NCBI GenBank assembly: GCA_002293295.1 | Contig: DBCY01000106.1 | Coordinates: 1 to 14,175 of the forward strand | DNA: 14,175 nt | DNA from: Ruminococcus sp. UBA946 | GTDB taxonomy: Bacteria > Bacillota > Clostridia > Oscillospirales > Ruminococcaceae | Direction: 5' to 3' | Shown here: positions 6,320 to 14,094 of the stretch, piece after piece | Layout of the letters: the number at the start of each line of letters is the position of its first letter | How positions within the stretch are numbered: position 1 is the first letter of the stretch | Made by a program: the position numbers and the translations under genes | Notes under the pieces: model-generated | Databases searched by the model: none | Told to the model about the DNA's origin: nothing | What the model saw: the letters and a program-made list of their open reading frames with translations, nothing else

Positions 6320-7150
6320 TTACGGAGGGGTAACTGGTGAATCAGGCAGAGTAAATACTATATAGGTAATACTGCCGTCTGTTGTGCTTGTGCCTGTATA
6401 TTTAGAAATATCATATACTCCTGTTTTTGTAGAATCAATTATATTTCTGAACACAACATTGCCGTCAGTAAAAACAAGTCTAAATCCAGAAGTGGCTTTG
6501 CTTTCAATATCGTCAGTATTAATACCGCTTTCCCGAGGAGTAGTGCCGTCCCTTATAATACTGGTAGCTTTTACGTTAAGAAAACCTTCTTCTAATAGCT
6601 TATCATCATCAGGTGTTTTGAGTGCTATTGAATAAGTATGCGGACCGTAATAAGCGGAGCCTAAAACTAAACGTTCTGGGGATGTGGTAATAGTATACTT
6701 ATTTTTTGTTTTGTCTGTGGGGTCTATTAAATCAACTTTTGCTTTGACTTTATACCGTAAAACCCTTCCTTTATAAACACCACCTGTAATAATATATTCT
6801 GTTTTGCTATCAATTGCTATAACTTCAACATTATAAGTATAATCTTCAAGGACATCTGTTCTGTCTCTCATCAATTTATCAACTATATCAACTATTTTTG
6901 CCTCTTCATCACTTCCTGTAGTTTCATTGTCTATGAATACCCTATCCGCATATCTTACACTTTCGGTAATATACTGAACAATACCGTTCTGGGAGGTTCG
7001 CTGGGCTTCATAATAAGTCGAGTCGACAAAAACCTCTCTGATTGGTCTGAACATATTAAGGATTGACGACATAAGGACAACTAGGATTGCCATAACGATA
7101 ATAAGCTCAATCAGGGTGAAGCCTTTTAATTTTTTATTTTGTTTAATCAT
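6320..7150 (-). CDS. pilW: Minor pilin, PilW/GspJ-like
   Basis: A 276-residue prepilin with leader MIKQNKKLKG and mature FTLIELIIVMAILVVLMSSIL (Gly -1, Phe +1, Glu +5). After the helix, a stretch containing YYEAQRTSQNGIVQYITESVRYA (about 47-68) resembles the GspJ/PilW pattern, in which an Arg/Gln-rich helix precedes the beta-rich head. The remainder is a Thr/Asp-rich beta-type domain ending SPVTPP, with no Cys. In T2SS and T4P, the I-J-K (V-W-X) minor pseudopilins form the tip complex that starts assembly, and this gene follows the GspK/PilX-like and PilV-like genes in that arrangement. It lies 15 bases after the PilV-like gene, with AAGGGGGTG as ribosome site. The exact W/J label comes from size, position and this pattern, so it is less certain than the pilin call. 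Confidence 0.8.
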   Translation of the reverse strand: MIKQNKKLKGFTLIELIIVMAILVVLMSSILNMFRPIREVFVDSTYYEAQRTSQNGIVQYITESVRYADRVFIDNETTGSDEEAKIVDIVDKLMRDRTDVLEDYTYNVEVIAIDSKTEYIITGGVYKGRVLRYKVKAKVDLIDPTDKTKNKYTITTSPERLVLGSAYYGPHTYSIALKTPDDDKLLEEGFLNVKATSIIRDGTTPRESGINTDDIESKATSGFRLVFTDGNVVFRNIIDSTKTGVYDISKYTGTSTTDGSITYIVFTLPDSPVTPP

Positions 7151-7165
7151 AAATTACACCCCCTT

Positions 7166-7648
7166 TTAAGGATCCGGTTTTTCAAAATACTTATAATTGG
7201 CTCTCTCGGTACTGCCGTTCGATGAGCTAAAACTTTCTGGGATTACATTTTTGTTTTCATCAAGGCGTTTTAAAGCTCTGACACCGACATCATACTTGTG
7301 GTCAACAGGTAAATATTTACCGGGAGTGGTGTTGTCAGCATTGGGTACTCCAGGAGCTGCGGTTGCATTGTAATATTCATTAAACTTATAATCATCGGTT
7401 CTATAATTTACAGAAAGTCTTTTAAATATAACAGGTTCACCGGTGGTGTTATATTTAATTGTTTCCGTATCTACATCCCTTTGTTCTACTAAAGCCATCT
7501 GCGCGGCTAGACTTGTATTCATATAATGATTCTGACGGTTGATACTGCCTACTGAAGCATAAATCTGAGCCATAACAAGAGAAGCGACGGCAAGGACAGC
7601 CAAAGAAATCAAACATTCGACTAGTGTAAAACCTTTCAGCTTTTTCAT
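7166..7648 (-). CDS. pilV: Minor pilin, PilV/GspI-like
   Basis: A 160-residue prepilin with the short leader MKKLKG and mature FTLVECLISLAVLAVASLVMAQIYASV. FTLVE(V/C)L(I/V)(A/S)L.VL is characteristic of the GspI/PilV minor pilin class. The Cys at +6 is the only Cys. The head domain is short, Tyr/Asn-rich, and ends YFEKPDP. GGAAGG lies eight bases before the ATG. The gene is 46 bases downstream of the 846-residue PilX-like gene and 15 bases upstream of the PilW-like gene, so the three are one transcript. It probably forms the tip-initiation complex with these neighbours. The numbering relative to other species is inferred. Confidence 0.82.
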   Translation of the reverse strand: MKKLKGFTLVECLISLAVLAVASLVMAQIYASVGSINRQNHYMNTSLAAQMALVEQRDVDTETIKYNTTGEPVIFKRLSVNYRTDDYKFNEYYNATAAPGVPNADNTTPGKYLPVDHKYDVGVRALKRLDENKNVIPESFSSSNGSTERANYKYFEKPDP

Positions 7649-7694
7649 CTTTAAAACCTTCCTTTCAGCAATGATTTTTTATAAAAGATAAAAA

Positions 7695-10235
7695 TTAATC
7701 CGCTGTGTAATAATCCGAACCCCATGTAATTATCGGCACCCCTGCATTTTCCGCCGCTGCGTTTGGATTAAGATAAATAAGACCGGGGTTGTTGCCGGAG
7801 GAAAAATCACCGACAATAACATTTCCGACAATTGTAGAGTAACCAACAGTTTCAGGAACACTGCCTGGTGTTTTAGTATACTGAACCGTTTGATTTCCAG
7901 GGGTCACAATTGTTAATCCTCCTGTCGGAGCGTAAATATATCCTGCAATAAAGCTGTTTAAATCCATTATTAATTTAGAGCCTGTCGCACCGATTATTCT
8001 TACCTTCGGGGGTTTTGTTACTCCATTTTCAATAACTGCTGTATCTTCTTTTATTTCAGGAGTTACAATATTTAACTTTTGAAATGTATAATCTCCCGCT
8101 TCAGGAAGATAAATAGTTAATGAAGCGCCTTCTTGCAAAGTCCATTCACTTTGACCGTCACCGTAAGTTTTTCCTGGTTCTAATTGAACAGTAATATTCC
8201 CGTTGATACTCAGATTATATGATATACCCGGATCTCCCGCCTTTAAAATACCATCAGATGATAAAACTCCTCCGGTTGTTACTGCAGGTGTAGTGAAAAC
8301 ATCTAAAGTTTTAACTCCGCCTATTTCCTGGCCGTATTCATTTTCAGCACTTATAGCTCTATTTTGTATATTTGTTTGAGAATAATCCGGAGTCGTTCCA
8401 TCTGTTTTATTAAGCAGGTCACCTGTTGTGGTGCTGAATGCTCCTTCTTCAAAAAATCTCAAAAACTTAGCACTTGCTGTTGGAACAGTAATATTATTTT
8501 TATCATTGTTAAGTTTAAACGGTAATGATATCCTTCTATAAATCTTTAACTCGCTGTTTTCGCCTATTCCTAAATCTGATTCTTTAAGATAAGCCGGTGT
8601 TAAATTAATGCTTTGACCGGTAGGAAGTTCAGTTAAAGTACCATTTGAAAATGAAACAAGTCCTTCATTATTCAATTCAGCCATATTAGAATATGATTTC
8701 GTAATAAAAGCATATTCTGGCCACCAAATTTCACCGCTTATTTCAATAGTACCATTCGGATTAGAAATAATAGAGTTATTTGATAAATTAACATCTATGG
8801 AAACTAATTCACCTGTCCAAACGTTATCGACTACTTCTGCCTGCATATTAACTGCATTTGCACTAAAAGCAAGATTATTTGTATAAACTTTTCCGCTTAC
8901 TACTTGATTATCACTTTTTATTGTATAATTATTACATAAAATATCGCCATTGACATTAATTCCATTAGAATTAACAGGCTCTATAGTGTCCGCAATAAGC
9001 GATATCGGAAAATAATCATCAGTGTCTCCGCCTGCAGGTACATAGCCAATTTTACCTTGTTCTAAACTTAAAGTTTTTTCTGCATATATAAATGTTCCCT
9101 TTGCTTTCGAATAAAATGTATTGCCGCCGCTTGGAAGAGTTAAATTTCCTTTTGTATAAATAAAATCATTCTCATCGGTAAGGGTATACTGCGTATTATC
9201 AGTATTCCAGCCTACATTTCCGGTTGAAAAAAACGAACCCGAACCATTTGAGTTATTACCGCTTCCTGCAATAACAGGAGTTAGATTGTAAACATCACCT
9301 AATATAGCGGTGCCGCCCGCACTTCCGGCTGAAGTTCCGTCGCCGCCGTTATAACCTCCCGTAGTAGTAACTGTATCATCAGAATCGGCGGCAGGAGGCG
9401 GGTCAACCGGTGAGCAAACTACGGAAGCTGTACCCTCAACTCCGAGTAAAGTAACGGTTGAGGTGATTTGAAGTTCTAATTTTTCAACCTTATCCCAGCT
9501 TTTACCGTTTGGCGCGTCATGTCCCGGTGAGTAAACCCTGTCGAGAACCTCGACTTTAATTAAAGCTTTACCCGGGTCGTTAACACCATCATCAGGGTCA
9601 CTGTCATCAGCCATTCTGCCGTATTCATTTCCGCTGTCTGCCGTAGCAGGCAAAGCTAATTCATAAATTAAATATTCAATTCCAGCTGTAGTACCGTCTT
9701 CTCTTGTATAAGTAACAACCCTGAAATCATTTTTGTCTGAAAAATTAGCGTTATAATCAGATGCGCCGGCATCTGGGCTACCGGAATTTTTAACTGCTAC
9801 GGTGAATAGTTCCTCTTCTATAACACGACCTTTTGAATTTTTTACTTCAGTGAAAGGAGATTCGCCAGACGCCGGAGTTTTATAACCTGATTCTTCTTCA
9901 TCATAAAGCTTGCCTGTTGCTGATTTATAAATTTTTGCCCATTTATCTGCTGTTCCGTTACCGTCGGAATCAACATAACGTTTAGCAGTTATGCTTGTTA
10001 CTTTTCCGGCTGTCTGGTCATCGTCAGCTAAAAGCACTTCCAAAAACATATCCAAAGCCGAGCGCGCGGAATAATAAGCCTGGTTTTCCTCAAACTTGAG
10101 GTATGCACGCTGGTTCGCCGACGAAACAACCGTCAAGGTCGCCATCAGCATTATAATAAGCACAAACATAACGGTAATAACCATTATAAGGACGGCGCCC
10201 TTCAATGTTTTCCCCGTTTGTTTTTTTACTGTCAT
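7695..10235 (-). CDS. Very large PilX/GspK-like pilus tip protein, candidate adhesin
   Basis: 846 residues, several times the size of PilX (about 200) or GspK (about 300). The N-terminus is KKQTGKTLKG then a hydrophobic segment at about 14-38. If cleaved after Gly13, position +5 is Met, not Glu, as in GspK-type tip subunits. NQAYYSARSALDMFLEVLL (51-69) matches the AYY(A/S)A..(G/A)L helix of PilX/GspK proteins. Residues 89-97 (DSDGNGTAD) fit an EF-hand-type DxDxNGxxD calcium loop. A Gly/Ser/Thr-rich linker (about 285-340) leads to a long beta-rich region. The end (about 675-825: short repeats such as NGNITVQLEPG, IAGYIYAPTGGLTI, IVGNVIVGDF) resembles the beta-solenoid-like C-terminal domain of some PilX-family proteins. 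It is first in the tip operon, with AAAGGGTG seven bases before the ATG. Adhesin function is inferred from size and position. Confidence 0.8.
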   Translation of the reverse strand: MTVKKQTGKTLKGAVLIMVITVMFVLIIMLMATLTVVSSANQRAYLKFEENQAYYSARSALDMFLEVLLADDDQTAGKVTSITAKRYVDSDGNGTADKWAKIYKSATGKLYDEEESGYKTPASGESPFTEVKNSKGRVIEEELFTVAVKNSGSPDAGASDYNANFSDKNDFRVVTYTREDGTTAGIEYLIYELALPATADSGNEYGRMADDSDPDDGVNDPGKALIKVEVLDRVYSPGHDAPNGKSWDKVEKLELQITSTVTLLGVEGTASVVCSPVDPPPAADSDDTVTTTGGYNGGDGTSAGSAGGTAILGDVYNLTPVIAGSGNNSNGSGSFFSTGNVGWNTDNTQYTLTDENDFIYTKGNLTLPSGGNTFYSKAKGTFIYAEKTLSLEQGKIGYVPAGGDTDDYFPISLIADTIEPVNSNGINVNGDILCNNYTIKSDNQVVSGKVYTNNLAFSANAVNMQAEVVDNVWTGELVSIDVNLSNNSIISNPNGTIEISGEIWWPEYAFITKSYSNMAELNNEGLVSFSNGTLTELPTGQSINLTPAYLKESDLGIGENSELKIYRRISLPFKLNNDKNNITVPTASAKFLRFFEEGAFSTTTGDLLNKTDGTTPDYSQTNIQNRAISAENEYGQEIGGVKTLDVFTTPAVTTGGVLSSDGILKAGDPGISYNLSINGNITVQLEPGKTYGDGQSEWTLQEGASLTIYLPEAGDYTFQKLNIVTPEIKEDTAVIENGVTKPPKVRIIGATGSKLIMDLNSFIAGYIYAPTGGLTIVTPGNQTVQYTKTPGSVPETVGYSTIVGNVIVGDFSSGNNPGLIYLNPNAAAENAGVPIITWGSDYYTAD

Positions 10236-10312
10236 ACCAAAACACCCTTTCTGAATATTAAACGAAAATCTTCTTATTAAAATAAATCAAACAGAATACT
10301 CTATATATATGT

Positions 10313-10354
10313 CATTTTGCTCATAAACTATTATATTCATTTATGAACAAAATG
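10313..10354. promoter_or_regulatory. Long inverted repeat over the tip-operon promoter (operator candidate)
   Basis: CATTTTGCTCATAAA (10313-10327) and TTTATGAACAAAATG (10340-10354) are 15-base inverted arms with a single mismatch, separated by 12 bases. The palindrome covers the -10, most of the spacer and the predicted start of the minus-strand promoter at 10330-10358. This is the arrangement expected for a repressor operator. On the minus-strand RNA the mismatch would be a U-G pair, so a hairpin is also possible if transcription enters from upstream. Confidence 0.6.
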
Positions 10355-10358
10355 ATAA
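10330..10358 (-). promoter_or_regulatory. Candidate promoter of the tip (PilX-V-W-like) operon
   Basis: On the minus strand TTATCA (10353-10358), 17 bases, TATAAT (10330-10335): a 4/6 -35 and a perfect -10. The start would be near 10323, giving a leader of about 87 bases. It lies after the hairpin that closes the pilC-pilMN-pilO unit, so the tip genes can be expressed separately. Confidence 0.6.
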
Positions 10359-10380
10359 ATACATTTAAAATAATTTTCTA

Positions 10381-10415
10381 TGCGGAGGACGCCCGTTGAA
10401 TGCCCGCCCTCCGCA
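10381..10415 (-). terminator. GC-rich hairpin closing the pilC-pilMN-pilO unit
   Basis: TGCGGAGG (10381-10388) and CCTCCGCA (10408-10415) form a perfect 8-bp stem, with partial further pairing inside the 19-base loop. It begins 11 bases past the stop of the PilO-like gene. The T-tract on the minus strand is poor (TAGAAAATTATTTTAAAT), so termination may be partial and some transcripts may read into the tip operon. Confidence 0.6.
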
Positions 10416-10425
10416 GAAATTTATT

Positions 10426-11205
10426 TTATTCCTCAAACGTTACAATTTCCGGGATGGGTATGTCGTGGATTTCCTGAAGCGCTTCGGCGTCCTCGTCAAC
10501 CAGCTCGGTATTAAGCGGAACAATCGAATAAACCGTTATGTTAATGGAGTTTTCGGACTGACCCGCTTCGTCTAACTGCGTTTCATTCGTGTCGCTTACG
10601 GCTGAATAAACGATAATTGATTTTTCATCCTCGGCAAGCTCGTCAATACAGCCCATCAGCGCAGCTGAACCGGCGGAAGCCATGAACGAAACCGTTACCG
10701 TGGTAACTCCGATTCTTACGGTGGGAGCTTCGGGAGTTTCGATATCGCTCCATCTGTCATAAACAGCCTGCGGAAGCTCGGTATAAATATCGGCGTCCAT
10801 TTTCATCTGATATGCCAGCGCATGGGATACGCCGACGGTATATTTTGATATATCCCCGGCATATGCATAAGTGGTATTAATGCTCCGGATTTCTATATCC
10901 TGACCCCTGAGCTTTTCGGTTATCAGCTGCTCAAACTCATAGGGCTGAGCCTCGACATAAAAATTCTCCTGTATTACGTCAATATCATCGGCAGTCTGCG
11001 TAAGGGTTCCCACAAGCTCCCCAAGGGTATTCACCTTATCATGCACTCGCTGCTGCTCCGCCTGTTTATCAGAAAGAGTGCTTCTTTCGGTCTCCAGATT
11101 TGCAATCATAGGCCTTACTATGAATACAAACCCGAGAATCAGCACAATGATGCATATTACAATAATTATGATTACCTTGTCTCTGTAGGATAATTTCATA
11201 CTCAT
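10426..11205 (-). CDS. pilO: PilO-like inner-membrane alignment protein
   Basis: A 259-residue bitopic membrane protein. A short cytoplasmic N-terminus (MSMKLSYRDK) is followed by one membrane helix (about 11-32), a coiled-coil-like segment (35-75), and an extracytoplasmic alpha/beta domain with an acidic tail (ELVDEDAEALQEIHD...). This is the PilO architecture. Length is slightly above the usual 200-215. PilO pairs with PilN and links PilM to the PilC platform. The gene starts 2 bases after the stop of the PilM-PilN fusion, and its ribosome site GGGAGG lies inside that gene's end, so the two are translationally coupled. A second ATG two codons downstream is possible but farther from the ribosome site. 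Sequence similarity in this family is low, so the call rests on architecture and position. Confidence 0.78.
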   Translation of the reverse strand: MSMKLSYRDKVIIIIVICIIVLILGFVFIVRPMIANLETERSTLSDKQAEQQRVHDKVNTLGELVGTLTQTADDIDVIQENFYVEAQPYEFEQLITEKLRGQDIEIRSINTTYAYAGDISKYTVGVSHALAYQMKMDADIYTELPQAVYDRWSDIETPEAPTVRIGVTTVTVSFMASAGSAALMGCIDELAEDEKSIIVYSAVSDTNETQLDEAGQSENSINITVYSIVPLNTELVDEDAEALQEIHDIPIPEIVTFEE

Positions 11206-11207
11206 AA

Positions 11208-12728
11208 TTATTCAGCCTCCCCGCTTGTTTCTTCCGCCGGTTCTTCAATAACCTTTTCCCTTATGTCAAAACTTACGATAAATTCGAAGCGCTCGTTTAA
11301 AAATTCGTCCGCTTCAACATAATTAAAACCGGTATAAGTAACGTTGTCGTATAAATCCTCTTCAATAAGAGCCTTAACGGCATTGGCCGGGTCGTCATAC
11401 GAATCGGCTATGACAGTAATACTTACATAACCGTCATAATAGCTGAAAACGGTCACATCGCAGTTGTTTCTCCTGAACTGTTCATTAACATCCCTTGCAA
11501 TCTGGGATGTCAGCTTGTGGTGAGTTTTAAAGTTCGAATCGGAAAGCTTTAAGGCGTCCCCGTATTTGTTAAGGTCGGAAATCTGGGCTTCAACCCGGTC
11601 GACAGCCGCCATTTTTTCCGCTATAACGGGATTGTCGAGAACCTCCTGTATTAATGCCGTATCAGCCTTTACCTGATTTATGGTCAGGTTGAAATATGCC
11701 CATACCGCGCCGATTACGGCGCCCGAAATCAGCAAAGCCGCAAGACAGGCTATTCCGAAAGACGCGCCCGCGTTTGAACGCCCGATTGTAGCGTCAATTT
11801 CAAGAAGGTTAATTCTTTCGGATTCCTTATTGCTCTTGAACATGGCGCCGATTGCGTTGGCATAAGCCTGAAACTCGAAGTTTTCATAACCGCCTATGCT
11901 GTTGGGAACACCGAGAAGGCTTGTGGCAATATCCATTTGTTCGAGTGCGTTAGTAAGCCTTATGTATTCGGAGGTGTCTCCGTAGAAAACAACGTTCTGA
12001 ATAGGATTGTCGCCGTTGCGCGACCTCTGGAACTGGAACATCCTGAAAATATTTTCATTTACCGCCTCGTAGATGTAATCCTCTGAATTATCGTAATCCT
12101 CGGGGTCGATGGAGGTAAAGCGCGAGAAAGTAAGCTGATTGTTCTCATAAAGGTTCAGACTGATGAAGTTAGCGTCTATCTGAACCAGCAGAAGCGGCAT
12201 TTTAGCCTTTATTTTAGCGTCCGACAGAATAATCCTTGAAATAGTATTGCAGGATACGGCAACGGAACGCAGACCGATACCCAGCATTGAAAATACTTTT
12301 CTGAAGCAGTCGACGACCTCAAAGGGACAGGCTGTGGCAAGAACCTTCAGCGCCTGGACTCCCTCTTCCTCAACCTCTCCCGCAATCGTATAGGAAATGG
12401 AATAGTCGTCTGCAATTCCCATGGTATGCTGCATCTGATTCTGTACCATGGTCAGAAGCTGCATTCCCTTTGCCTTGGGGATATGCAGTTCCTTGAATAT
12501 AACAAGATTTGACGAAATACTGATTACAGCCTCTTTATCAGCCATTCGTCTGGCTTTCAGCTCGTCGTTTATTATGGTCGCCAATTTCGGAATATCTTTT
12601 ATATGACCGTTAACAATCAGACCTTCGTTTACTTCAATCGCCGAAGCGGCGGATACTTTAATCTTTCCTCTCGCTTCCGTGCCGCGTATAATCCGTATAT
12701 GTCTGTCGGTAATATCAAATGAAAGCAT
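11208..12728 (-). CDS. PilM-PilN fusion protein of the T4P alignment complex
   Basis: 506 residues that join two normally separate proteins. Residues 1-300 are an actin-like PilM domain: MLSFDITDRHIRII corresponds to the first phosphate loop, and LLVQIDANFISLNLY (180-194) to the second. Both lack the Gly of the usual DIG motif, so nucleotide binding may be weak. RINLLEID (305-312) then corresponds to the conserved N-terminal INLLP peptide of PilN that docks into PilM. It is followed by one membrane helix (about 322-346), a coiled coil (about 350-392) and a ferredoxin-like extracytoplasmic PilN domain, with an acidic tail. The whole reads continuously in one frame with no internal start required. 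GAGGTG lies upstream of the ATG. The gene is 33 bases after pilC and 2 bases before the PilO-like gene. The PilM part should sit in the cytoplasm, contacting PilB. Confidence 0.82.
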   Translation of the reverse strand: MLSFDITDRHIRIIRGTEARGKIKVSAASAIEVNEGLIVNGHIKDIPKLATIINDELKARRMADKEAVISISSNLVIFKELHIPKAKGMQLLTMVQNQMQHTMGIADDYSISYTIAGEVEEEGVQALKVLATACPFEVVDCFRKVFSMLGIGLRSVAVSCNTISRIILSDAKIKAKMPLLLVQIDANFISLNLYENNQLTFSRFTSIDPEDYDNSEDYIYEAVNENIFRMFQFQRSRNGDNPIQNVVFYGDTSEYIRLTNALEQMDIATSLLGVPNSIGGYENFEFQAYANAIGAMFKSNKESERINLLEIDATIGRSNAGASFGIACLAALLISGAVIGAVWAYFNLTINQVKADTALIQEVLDNPVIAEKMAAVDRVEAQISDLNKYGDALKLSDSNFKTHHKLTSQIARDVNEQFRRNNCDVTVFSYYDGYVSITVIADSYDDPANAVKALIEEDLYDNVTYTGFNYVEADEFLNERFEFIVSFDIREKVIEEPAEETSGEAE

Positions 12729-12761
12729 ATTCTCACCTCACAGTTTCATTTTTTGTATTTA

Positions 12762-13958
12762 TTATCTTGCGATATTTCCCATTCCGTTGTAAAGGGCGGG
12801 TAGAATTCCGGCAATAACAAGAAGCACAGCCACACCCATTATAATAATCATTATGGGTTCAATCATTCCCACAAGACGCTGAATGGCTTCCTCCGCCTCT
12901 TCCTCATAAAACGCGGCGGTTTTTTCAAGAATCGTGTCAAGCGCGCCCGATTCCTCGCCGACATAAATAATCGACACAAAAATCGATTCGAAAATACCCG
13001 TGCGCTGGATTGAAGACGAAAGCGTCTCACCCTGCTTAACCTCGTCGACAACATTTATGAAAGCTTTTTCTATGAATGAATTGTTGAGGATTGCTGACGA
13101 GCGTTCAAGGGCTTCAACCATAGGGATACCCGATGAATAAAGCGATGAAAGGCATCTCGCGAAACGTCCCGTATAAATCTTCGTAATAAGCTTGCCGAAG
13201 CCCGGCCCCTTGCAGAGAAGCCGGTCGAACTTGAACCGGACCGTTTCTACCTTTAATAAATATGTAATAACCAGAACAATGGCTATGACCGTTCCGATAT
13301 AAATATACCATCTTTGTATAAGACTGTCGGAAAACGCGAAAAGGAAGCCTGTAAGCCCTTTCATATCCTCTTCGGTGAGCAAATCCTTGAAGGTAGGCAT
13401 GATGAAGGTAAACAGCGCAACAACAATACCCACGCAGAGCACGGCAAGAATAATAGGATACATCATGGCGCCTTTGATTTTGTTGTTCAGCTTGTTTTCC
13501 TTGTCATAATGGCTTTCAAGCCTTTGAATAATAACGTCAAGGCTTCCGGAGGATTCGCCCGCCTGAATCATGGACACCATGAATGACGGGAACGCGCCCT
13601 GCTGCATTTTAAGTGCTTCGGAAAAAGACTGCCCCTTCTGAACTTCCTCATAAATCTCCTGAAAAACCTGACGGGGAGCGGGTTTCGTCTGCTCCTTCGC
13701 AAGGATGTCAAGTGTCCTTACAAGAGTAAGCCCCGATGTCAGCATTGCGCTTAACTGACGGCAGTTGTAAGACAGTTCTTTTGTTTTGAACTTATGAAGC
13801 GTATTAGATTTTCTTGCGTTGGTTTCTTTGTATGAAGAACAGAAAAGACCCTTTTCGTTAATTTTATCAAGAAAATCATTAACGTTTTCGGCGGACATCC
13901 TGGCGTTTTTTATAGTGTTGCCCTGAACATCGGTTGCCGTGTAAACAAAAGTCTTCAT
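12762..13958 (-). CDS. pilC: Type IV pilus platform protein PilC (GspF family)
   Basis: A 398-residue integral inner-membrane platform on which PilB/PilT act. The N-terminal cytoplasmic stretch starts FVYTATDVQGN, the usual Y.A.d..G opening. Two GspF domains follow: the first (about 62-190) carries MIQAGESSGSLD (130-141), and the second (about 265-390) carries the matching IYVGEESGALD (331-341). Three membrane helices lie near 167-187, 218-236 and 366-388. Length is typical. The ribosome site GGAGGTG lies 11 bases before the ATG and overlaps a small AGGT/ACCT hairpin (13963-13974) that could dampen initiation. It is the first gene of a unit with the PilM-PilN fusion and the PilO-like gene, unlike many loci where pilC follows pilB-pilT. 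A T2SS GspF is excluded by the presence of pilT and the absence of secretin genes. Confidence 0.94.
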   Translation of the reverse strand: MKTFVYTATDVQGNTIKNARMSAENVNDFLDKINEKGLFCSSYKETNARKSNTLHKFKTKELSYNCRQLSAMLTSGLTLVRTLDILAKEQTKPAPRQVFQEIYEEVQKGQSFSEALKMQQGAFPSFMVSMIQAGESSGSLDVIIQRLESHYDKENKLNNKIKGAMMYPIILAVLCVGIVVALFTFIMPTFKDLLTEEDMKGLTGFLFAFSDSLIQRWYIYIGTVIAIVLVITYLLKVETVRFKFDRLLCKGPGFGKLITKIYTGRFARCLSSLYSSGIPMVEALERSSAILNNSFIEKAFINVVDEVKQGETLSSSIQRTGIFESIFVSIIYVGEESGALDTILEKTAAFYEEEAEEAIQRLVGMIEPIMIIIMGVAVLLVIAGILPALYNGMGNIAR

Positions 13959-14033
13959 AGACAGGTAAACACCTCCGGTATGAAATAATCAATAAACATA
14001 CATAACGGGTATTGCCGGCTTTTTGTTATAAAG

Positions 14034-14094
14034 TTAGCAATAAATATATATGTATCCTCATACATTATAACATTTTATATAAAATTTAGCAATA
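14034..14094. repeat. Two direct copies of TTAGCAATA flanking the pilC start region
   Basis: TTAGCAATA occurs at 14034-14042 and 14086-14094, exactly 52 bases apart. The right copy includes the predicted -35 (TTGCTA on the minus strand) and the left copy falls in the leader. Paired identical sites on either side of the start could bind one regulator with looping, or be chance in AT-rich DNA. Confidence 0.35.
14064..14092 (-). promoter_or_regulatory. Candidate promoter of the pilC-pilMN-pilO unit
   Basis: On the minus strand TTGCTA (14087-14092), 17 bases, TATAAT (14064-14069): a 4/6 -35 and a perfect -10. The start would be near 14057, giving a leader of about 100 bases before pilC. Confidence 0.6.
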
